Of a stretch of 64,000 nucleotides of DNA, positions 58,103-64,000 are shown in pieces. Numbering within the stretch: the first letter of the stretch is position 1; every line of letters starts with the position of its first letter. The stretch spans positions 1-64,000 of the forward strand of contig JAFAOS010000570.1 in the NCBI GenBank assembly GCA_019247515.1, in the 5' to 3' direction. The DNA is from Chloroflexota bacterium. GTDB lineage: Bacteria > Chloroflexota > UBA6077 > CF-72. A model generated the notes under the pieces. The model did no database searches. It was not told where the DNA came from and saw nothing but the letters and a program-made list of their open reading frames with translations. Position numbers and translations under genes: made by a program.

Positions 58103-59585
58103 GCACCCACCCTCCTCACGACTGGCATGGGTGCGCGTGCCCACCGCCGGCCTGGAGCTCTGGCCGGTGTTGCTGCTGCTGGCCATCTACGCCGTGGCCT
58201 ACGTGCAATTCGCGGCTCAGCTGGCCGGGTTTCCATTCGATTTCGACCAGGGCGAGGGCTATGACGCCTGGAGCGGCTGGCTGATCAACCTTGGCCAACT
58301 GCCGTACACGAATAACGCGAGCTTCCCCTACTACTCGTCCAACTACCCACCCCTGTGGAGCTACCTGGTCTCGATCCCGATGGCGTGGGTGGGTCCGGGG
58401 CTCGGCGCGGCGCGGGTCGTATCGTCGGTCGCGGCACTGGCGACGGCCGGCGTGCTGTACATCGCCGCGCGCCGGCTGTCGAACAGGTCGCTGGCCGGGG
58501 TCCTCGCGGCCGGCTTCTTCCTCGCCTCACCCTACGTCTTTCACACGACACCCCTGGCGCGGGTGAACAGCCTCGCCCTCCTGGCCGCGGCGGTCGGCTT
58601 GACGCTGCTCGACCGACGCCCGACGCGTCGGCGAGTCATCCTCGGCAGCCTGGCGCTGGCTGCCGCGCTGTTCACCAAACCGACGGCGATCGACGCCGCG
58701 CTGGCCGGGGTCGTGGCGGTTGCCCTGCGCCAGCCGCGTCTTGGCCTGCTGTCCGCGGCCGTCGTCGGCGGGGTGGGAGCCGTGGGACTCGGACTGCTGA
58801 TGTTTTCGACCAACGGCGCATTCTGGCTGAATGTCGTCGCCGGCAACGCCAACCCGTTCGACCTGCGGCAGTTAACCGAGTACGTGGCGAACTTCTCGGT
58901 CCTGCACTGCGTGCTGCTGGTCATGGCGGCAGCCGAGGGCGCGCGAATGCTGCTCAAACGCGATTGGTCGCCGTGGGCGCTGTACCTGGTCGCCTCCAGC
59001 GTGGCTGCCCTCGGCGTCGCCAAGTGGGGCGCCGGCGAGTCGTATTTCCTCGGCGCGATTGCGTCGGTCTGCGTGCTCTCGGGTGTGTGGATCGTTCGAT
59101 TCCTGGCGGCGGCGCCCGCGTCACGACTGCGCTGGGGCCTCGGCCTCGCGTTGTTGATCCAGGCGCTGCTGCTGTCGCACGCCGAGCTGAGCGCATTGCT
59201 GCCGTGGTTACCCGACCGCGGGCCGCAGGAGGCCTTTCTGGGCCGCGCGCCCGGCGCCGCCGACCAGCAAGCAGGTCAGTTGATCGCGAGTGAGATTCGC
59301 GGACTGAACGGGCCGGCGCTGTCGGAAGACCCGAGCTTTGCCGTCGTCGCCGGCAAGGCGCTGGTCGGCAACGCAACCCACCTGCGCAACCTGTACGAAG
59401 CCGGCTTGTGGGACCCAACGCCGATGGTCAGTGACCTGCGCGCGCACAGGTACGCTATCGTCATCCTGGATGCGGAGCTGTATCCAGAGCCAGTGCTAGC
59501 CGCAATCGGGCGGTACTACTTCCTGGACCGCAGCGTGCGCGTCAACGACGCCACCTACCAGCTCTTCCTCCCCGGCAACCAGTGA
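58089..59585 (+). CDS. GT39/ArnT-type membrane glycosyltransferase
   Basis: The 498-residue polytopic protein has an early acidic loop (FDFDQGEGYDAWSG) like the catalytic DE motif of GT-C enzymes. About ten helices and a C-terminal soluble region follow. It would transfer a lipid-linked sugar to a surface substrate. Start is uncertain: TTG at 58089 overlaps the upstream gene; GTG at 58131 is the alternative. The next gene (GT2) overlaps its stop. Confidence 0.75.
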   Translation: MQRVRHPPSSRLAWVRVPTAGLELWPVLLLLAIYAVAYVQFAAQLAGFPFDFDQGEGYDAWSGWLINLGQLPYTNNASFPYYSSNYPPLWSYLVSIPMAWVGPGLGAARVVSSVAALATAGVLYIAARRLSNRSLAGVLAAGFFLASPYVFHTTPLARVNSLALLAAAVGLTLLDRRPTRRRVILGSLALAAALFTKPTAIDAALAGVVAVALRQPRLGLLSAAVVGGVGAVGLGLLMFSTNGAFWLNVVAGNANPFDLRQLTEYVANFSVLHCVLLVMAAAEGARMLLKRDWSPWALYLVASSVAALGVAKWGAGESYFLGAIASVCVLSGVWIVRFLAAAPASRLRWGLGLALLIQALLLSHAELSALLPWLPDRGPQEAFLGRAPGAADQQAGQLIASEIRGLNGPALSEDPSFAVVAGKALVGNATHLRNLYEAGLWDPTPMVSDLRAHRYAIVILDAELYPEPVLAAIGRYYFLDRSVRVNDATYQLFLPGNQ

Positions 59586-60316
59586 GCAATCCGCCCGCTC
59601 TGCCGCTGTACGCCCATACGCCGATCACCCTCCGCGTCTCCGTGGTCGTCCCGTGTTTCAACGAGCGGCAGACCATCGACGAGTTGATCGACCGCGTCAA
59701 GGCAGTGCCCGTCGAAAAGGAGATCATCGTGGTCGACGATTTCTCGACCGATGGCACACGCGAGCTTCTCAAACAGCGCGTCGCCGACCATCGCGACATC
59801 GTGCTGCGGCTGCGGGCGCGCAACGGGGGCAAAGGCGCGGCGGTCCAGGACGGCCTCAAATGCGCGAGGGGCGACGTCATCATCATTCAGGATGCCGACC
59901 TGGAGTACGACCCGGCGGACTACCCGGTCCTGCTGCGGCCGATCCAGACCGGCCGCGCAAAGGTCGTGTACGGTTCCCGCTTCATTGGCGAACACCGCGC
60001 CATGTATTTCTGGCACTCGCTTGGCAATCAATTTCTCACTCTGCTATGCAATGCGCTGTTCGACACAACGTTGACCGATATGGAGACCTGTTACAAAGTC
60101 TTCACCATCGATATTGCGCGAAAGCTGAAGCTGCGAGAACCACGTTGGGGCTTCGACCCCGAAATTACCGCGCGCATTTTGAAAATGGGTAATCGCATCT
60201 ACGAAGTGCCAGTCTCCTACGCCGGTCGCGAGTTCGACGAGGGCAAGAAGATCTCGTGGCGCGATGGTTTTGTGGTGCTCAGGACCCTGCTGCGGTATCG
60301 CTTCTTGCCGTCGTGA
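59582..60316 (+). CDS. GT2 family glycosyltransferase (dolichyl-phosphate mannosyltransferase-like)
   Basis: The 244-residue GT-A enzyme has VVPCFNERQTIDELI, VDDFSTDGT, the DAD metal motif in IIQDADLEYDP and the YGSRF segment. It has no membrane helices, as in DPM1 type I enzymes, and would make a polyprenyl-phosphate-sugar donor for the adjacent GT-C protein. GTG start within the previous stop (GTGA). Confidence 0.85.
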   Translation: MSNPPALPLYAHTPITLRVSVVVPCFNERQTIDELIDRVKAVPVEKEIIVVDDFSTDGTRELLKQRVADHRDIVLRLRARNGGKGAAVQDGLKCARGDVIIIQDADLEYDPADYPVLLRPIQTGRAKVVYGSRFIGEHRAMYFWHSLGNQFLTLLCNALFDTTLTDMETCYKVFTIDIARKLKLREPRWGFDPEITARILKMGNRIYEVPVSYAGREFDEGKKISWRDGFVVLRTLLRYRFLPS

Positions 60317-62697
60317 GCGCGACGGTAACCGCGCCCCAGGTCGCCGTCGAACGCAGGCGCCGAGTTGCGGGCATCGCGTGGCCGCTGGGAACGGACCTGT
60401 CGGCGGCGCTCGGCCTCGCCGCGGCGTCACTGGCCTTCTATTATCCGCTCGTCTTTCTCGGCCGCGTACTCGTCGACTACGACGCGTTCGTGTACTTCTA
60501 TCCACAGCGCGTCTTCCTCGTGCGCTCCCTGCTGGCGGGACGCATCCCGTTGTGGGACCCGGACCTCTTCCTGGGCGCCCCATTCCTGGCGAACCCACAA
60601 ACCGCGGTGCTGTATCCACCGTCCTGGCTGTTCCTGATCGGACCGGTGGCGACGATCTACACCGTACAGTTGGTGCTGCACGCCTTTCTGGCCGCGTTTT
60701 TCACGTATCTGCTGGCGCGGCACGCCTTCGGGCTGACGCCGCTCGCGGCGGCAGTGGGCGGCCTGGCATATGCCTTCGGCGGTTTCGCGGTCGGCCAGGT
60801 TGGCCATCTGAATCAGATCAGCGCGGCGGCCTGGTTGCCAGCCGTCTTGCTGGCCTATCACCGCTTCGCAATCACCCGCCAGGTCGCCTGGCTGGCGCTG
60901 GGAGCGCTGGCGCTCGGGCTGCAGTTGCTCGCGGGCCATCCCCAGGAGACCTACATGACGCTCATCGTGCTGGGGATTTTCGGGGTGGTGACCGCGCCCT
61001 GGCGCAACGTGCGGCTGCTGGTGGTGTGCGGCGCGGCGGGCGCCGCCATGTGCATTCTGGGCGCCTGCCTCGCCGCGGCGCAGCTGCTGCCGACACTGGA
61101 GTTGGCCCCGCTGTCGATTCGCGGCGCCGGTGTCAACTGGGCCGACGCGGTGGCGGGTTCCCTGCCGTCGTATCTGGCAGTCCGTGCACTCCTGCCGCCG
61201 TACTGGATCTACGTGCCCTACACCGAGTACCTGGGCTATGTCGGCGTCGTCGCGGTAACGCTCGGCTTGTTGGGCATCGTGCAGGGCCGTCTTCGCCCGG
61301 TAGTGTTCGGCGTGATCGTGGCGTTCCTGGGCGTGTTCCTGGCCCTGGGCGAGAACAACCCGTTGTACGGCTTCGTGTTCTCGACGGTGCCCAGTTTTGA
61401 CACCTTTCGCGTTCCAGCGCGCTGGCTGCTCCTCTGGGAGTTCGGCGCCGCGGTGCTTGCCGCGGTGGGCACGGACTGGGTCGGACGCGGCGCGAGGTTG
61501 CAGTGGCGCTCACCGACGTTCTGGGTGCGCGCGACGCTGGTCGTTCTGATCGTCGGCATCGGCCTGGTCTGGCAGGCGGCGAACGGTGAGGCATTCCCGC
61601 AGCGTCGGACGCCGCTCATCTTTGCCGCGGTCGCGGCGGCCACGCTCGGGGTTTGCGCGCTCCCCTACCTGGGCCGCCCGCGGGTGGCCGCGGCGATCCT
61701 GCTGGCGATGCTGGGCGTCGAGCTCTGGGCCGTGGCCGACGCGTCCCCGTTCCGCCAGGCGCCGCCCGCGGCGTTCACCGACGGCGAAACCGTGGACTGG
61801 TTCCGCTCACGGGGCGTGACCGATCAGGAGCGCCTGCTCAGCCTGGCGCGTCCCGAGTACGTGCCGGCCGCTGAAGACGACATTCGTGCCCAACTCAGCG
61901 CCCTGCCCTCGGACCTGGTCGACACGGTGCTGATAGCGCAGAAGTACCACGACACGCTCACGCCCAACGTGCCGCTACAGTACGGCCTCAACACCGCGGA
62001 CGGCTACGACGGCGGCGTTTTGCCGCTGCTGCGCTGGCTGCACCTGAGCGGGCTGCTGGTTCAGTCGCCACGCCCGGACGGGGTGCTGCTCACGCGACTC
62101 GACAGCTTGCCGTCGGATCACGTGCTCGACCTGCTGGGAGTTCGGTACCTGATCGCCAACTCGGGGACGGACTCGCGGCCGGACTTGCAGACCGTTGATT
62201 TCGGCGACCTGAGCATCTTCGTTCGACCTGAGCCGGTGCCGCGCTCGCTCGTGGTCTTTGGCGCGACGCCGGTGGCCGACGAGGATGCCGCCCTGCAGAG
62301 GATGGCGGCTTCGGATTTCGACTCGAACCGCGAGGTCGTCCTCGAGGGCTCGGCGACGGGCTCGACGCCGGGGGCCGCGGCGCAGCCGGTCACTCCCGAT
62401 GCCGTGGATCCCGAGCACTGGCATGCCCACGTTTCGCTCGCTCAGCCGGGCTACCTGCTGCAACGCGAGGCGTGGTATCCGGGCTGGCGCGCGCGGGTTG
62501 ACGGCGCTGAGGCGCCCGTCGTTCGCGCGGACAGCCTGTTCCGCGCCGTTGCGCTCGGCGCCGGTGAGCACGACGTGGACATCTACTTCGATTCGTCGAG
62601 CTTCAAGCGCGGGGCGCTGCTCAGCGTGGCGGCGGTGGTTGTCATAATCGGCTTGCTGGTGTGGCGGCCTATAATTAGAACACGTGTCCAGGGTTGA
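60313..62697 (+). CDS. YfhO-family polytopic membrane glycosyltransferase-like protein
   Basis: The 794-residue protein has about 12 helices and matches the YfhO family: DYDAFVYFYPQRVF, RIPLWDPDLFLGAPFLANPQ and GHLNQISAAAWLP. A large C-terminal extracytoplasmic domain is followed by a final helix. Members add glucose to lipoteichoic acid or modify surface glycans. GTG at 60313 overlaps the GT2 stop by 4 bp, completing a GT-C, GT2, YfhO unit. Confidence 0.85.
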   Translation: MSATVTAPQVAVERRRRVAGIAWPLGTDLSAALGLAAASLAFYYPLVFLGRVLVDYDAFVYFYPQRVFLVRSLLAGRIPLWDPDLFLGAPFLANPQTAVLYPPSWLFLIGPVATIYTVQLVLHAFLAAFFTYLLARHAFGLTPLAAAVGGLAYAFGGFAVGQVGHLNQISAAAWLPAVLLAYHRFAITRQVAWLALGALALGLQLLAGHPQETYMTLIVLGIFGVVTAPWRNVRLLVVCGAAGAAMCILGACLAAAQLLPTLELAPLSIRGAGVNWADAVAGSLPSYLAVRALLPPYWIYVPYTEYLGYVGVVAVTLGLLGIVQGRLRPVVFGVIVAFLGVFLALGENNPLYGFVFSTVPSFDTFRVPARWLLLWEFGAAVLAAVGTDWVGRGARLQWRSPTFWVRATLVVLIVGIGLVWQAANGEAFPQRRTPLIFAAVAAATLGVCALPYLGRPRVAAAILLAMLGVELWAVADASPFRQAPPAAFTDGETVDWFRSRGVTDQERLLSLARPEYVPAAEDDIRAQLSALPSDLVDTVLIAQKYHDTLTPNVPLQYGLNTADGYDGGVLPLLRWLHLSGLLVQSPRPDGVLLTRLDSLPSDHVLDLLGVRYLIANSGTDSRPDLQTVDFGDLSIFVRPEPVPRSLVVFGATPVADEDAALQRMAASDFDSNREVVLEGSATGSTPGAAAQPVTPDAVDPEHWHAHVSLAQPGYLLQREAWYPGWRARVDGAEAPVVRADSLFRAVALGAGEHDVDIYFDSSSFKRGALLSVAAVVVIIGLLVWRPIIRTRVQG

Positions 62698-63301
62698 TCC
62701 CGCGCGCAGCCACGAGTTCGCCGACGAGGGGGCGAGTCTCGTGCTGCTGCACCCGGGCGATGTCACCGACGCCGAGCTGGCCGGCCACCTCGTCGCCTTG
62801 TTGTTCGCCGCCGCCGGGCCGCTCGCTCCGGCCGAGGCCGCCCGCCTGCTCGAGATTGCGCCCGATCACCTGCACGCGGTGTGCGACCTGCTCGAACGCG
62901 AGCCACCCCCTGGACTCGCGCTGCAGCGCTTCGCGGACCGGCTCCAACTGACTACGGCCGCGTGCTCGACACCGGTCATCGAGCGATACCTCGGCTCGCC
63001 ACCGCCGGTCCGCCTCTCGCGCGCGGCGCTCGAGGCGCTGGCCGTGATCGCCTACCGCGGGCCGGCGACGCGCGGCGAGATTGACGCCATTCGCGGTGTG
63101 AACTCCGACAGCGCCGTGGCCACGCTGCTTGGACGCAACCTGGTGGCCGAGGTCGGCCGCAAGGAGACGCCCGGGCGTCCCGCGTTGCTGGCCATCACCC
63201 CGGATTGCTTGCAGTATCTCGGGCTGCGATCATTCGAGGAGCTGCCACCGCTGCCAGCGGTTGAGCCGCCGGGTCAGGTGTCTTCGCCGCCAACAACTTG
63301 A
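62684..63301 (+). CDS. scpB: Segregation and condensation protein B
   Basis: The 205-residue ScpB has two winged helices: the first around AELAGHLVALLFAAAGPLAPAEAARLL, the second around LSRAALEALAVIAYRGPATRGEIDAIRG. RPALLAITPDCLQYLGLRSFEELPPLP is the family end. It forms the SMC-ScpAB complex. GTG start at 62684 overlaps the YfhO stop by 14 bp. No scpA gene is nearby. Its 3' end overlaps the convergent LuxR gene by 107 bp. Confidence 0.88.
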   Translation: MSRVDPARSHEFADEGASLVLLHPGDVTDAELAGHLVALLFAAAGPLAPAEAARLLEIAPDHLHAVCDLLEREPPPGLALQRFADRLQLTTAACSTPVIERYLGSPPPVRLSRAALEALAVIAYRGPATRGEIDAIRGVNSDSAVATLLGRNLVAEVGRKETPGRPALLAITPDCLQYLGLRSFEELPPLPAVEPPGQVSSPPTT

Positions 63302-63959
63302 CGATGAGCTGCGCGCGGCTGCGGCACTCGAGCTTGGTCAGGATGTGCGCGACGTGATTGGCCGCGGTGCCGTAGGTAATGACCAGCGCGTCCGCAATTT
63401 CACGGTTGGTGTGGCCGCGCAGGATGAGAGCCGCGACCTCGCACTCGCGCGGGGTCAGCGTGGGCATCGGCGTGTTGACCGCACCGGAAGGTAGCGAAGC
63501 GATCGTCGCTTCGGCGTCTTCCAAGCGGGCGGCCAGATTGGCCCCGAGTGGGATCGGGGCATGATCCGCACCATGGACCGCGGGGACGGGCGTCCGCTGC
63601 GAGCGGAGGACCACACGGCAGAGCTCGATCGTCGCGAACACTGCCCGGAGCGCGGCAATCCGTTGGCGGGTCCGCCTGGCGCGGTCTTCGTACAGACTGG
63701 CCCGGTCGTGGCATTCGAGTCGGCGCATGGTCGTCGCCAGCTTCTCGGCGACCTGGCTGAAGCGTTCGAGTCGGGCGAGACCCTCCCACTGCACGGTCAG
63801 GGCCGCGGGGCCTGAGACGGCTCGAAGGACATCGCGGCGCAGCTCGGGTCCGTTCGTACGCGGCGCGAGGACGATCGCCCGGGCCTGGTCCGGATGGTCC
63901 GCTTCGGCCTGCATTCCGCTCAAGTCTAAAGGCAGGACGTGTGCCAGCGCTTCATCCAC
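63195..63959 (-). CDS. LuxR-type transcriptional regulator, possibly truncated by window edge
   Basis: The C-terminal LuxR helix-turn-helix (TLTPRECEVAALILRGHTNREIADALVITYGTAANHV) is clear. The N-terminal 175 residues are mainly helical (LERFSQVAEKLATTMRRLE) with no recognised sensor. From the GTG at 63959 the frame stays open upstream to base 64000 with no stop, so a longer N-terminal domain may lie outside the window. The stop at 63195 lies inside the convergent scpB gene. Confidence 0.75.
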   Translation of the reverse strand: MDEALAHVLPLDLSGMQAEADHPDQARAIVLAPRTNGPELRRDVLRAVSGPAALTVQWEGLARLERFSQVAEKLATTMRRLECHDRASLYEDRARRTRQRIAALRAVFATIELCRVVLRSQRTPVPAVHGADHAPIPLGANLAARLEDAEATIASLPSGAVNTPMPTLTPRECEVAALILRGHTNREIADALVITYGTAANHVAHILTKLECRSRAQLIVKLLAAKTPDPAAQPLAAVAAPRMIAARDTASNPG

Positions 63960-64000
63960 GTTCGACCACGTTTGAATACGCGGGCGGCCACTGGGGTATA

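Noticed and set aside
1-64000. Mobile elements, prophage, integrase or transposase genes
   Set aside because: No transposase, integrase, terminal inverted repeats or att-like duplications were seen anywhere in the window.

Overview
The window is a single high-GC bacterial chromosome segment with very tight gene packing: many 4-14 bp start/stop overlaps and several convergent pairs separated by under 15 bp. It most resembles a soil or sediment Chloroflexota-type genome. Supporting signs are the metal-binding lipocalin-free ZnuA-like protein with an extra N-terminal region of a kind I associate with Chloroflexota secreted proteins, the paired luciferase-like monooxygenases and Rieske oxygenases, the stress cluster of DUF2382 proteins, and a 2-oxoacid:ferredoxin oxidoreductase beside aerobic catabolic genes. 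The phylum is an inference; no rRNA is present. One tRNA gene (Leu, UAA) was found. There is no IS element, phage or CRISPR array.

Layout. 1-4.2 kb: two small exported or membrane proteins, two CopC-domain proteins, and a ZnuA-like metal-binding protein. 4.2-5.9 kb: an NRAMP-family transporter preceded by a leader with mutually exclusive antiterminator and terminator helices. 5.9-12.2 kb: a minus-strand catabolic operon (MetE/UROD-like protein, FAD hydroxylase, zinc alcohol dehydrogenase reading in frame into a beta-propeller/TRAM protein, luciferase-like monooxygenase). 12.3-31.2 kb: a large aromatic or xenobiotic catabolic region with three Rieske oxygenases, LigA and LigB, two meta-cleavage-type hydrolases, a bicupin, a VOC dioxygenase, an ABC importer (ATPase, permease, two lipoprotein binding proteins), a TAXI-like protein, an IclR regulator, an amidohydrolase and a degenerate M24 (creatinase-like) enzyme.

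31.3-42.6 kb: a stress island with Hsp20, an ECF sigma factor fused through a membrane helix to a DUF1002 domain, a 37-residue membrane peptide, a hemerythrin-like protein, a large-subunit catalase, three DUF2382 proteins, a mechanosensitive-channel-like protein and RecQ. 42.6-50.5 kb: mostly housekeeping (SDR, DUF5996, tRNA-Leu, flavin reductase, DinB, SurA/PrsA-like foldase, rpsF-ssb-rpsR, a sulfite-oxidase-like molybdoenzyme, a FadR-type regulator).

50.5-57 kb: two crotonase-fold enzymes and a gamma/delta-alpha-beta 2-oxoacid:ferredoxin oxidoreductase. Its alpha subunit carries the YPIRP, Arg, Asp and Phe residues that I recall as diagnostic of oxalate oxidoreductase. It faces a class III CoA-transferase. 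I regard this as the most exciting candidate in the window. 57-64 kb: family 4 uracil-DNA glycosylase, a four-helix membrane protein, GT39-like, GT2 and YfhO-like surface-glycan proteins, ScpB, and a LuxR-type regulator open to the window edge.
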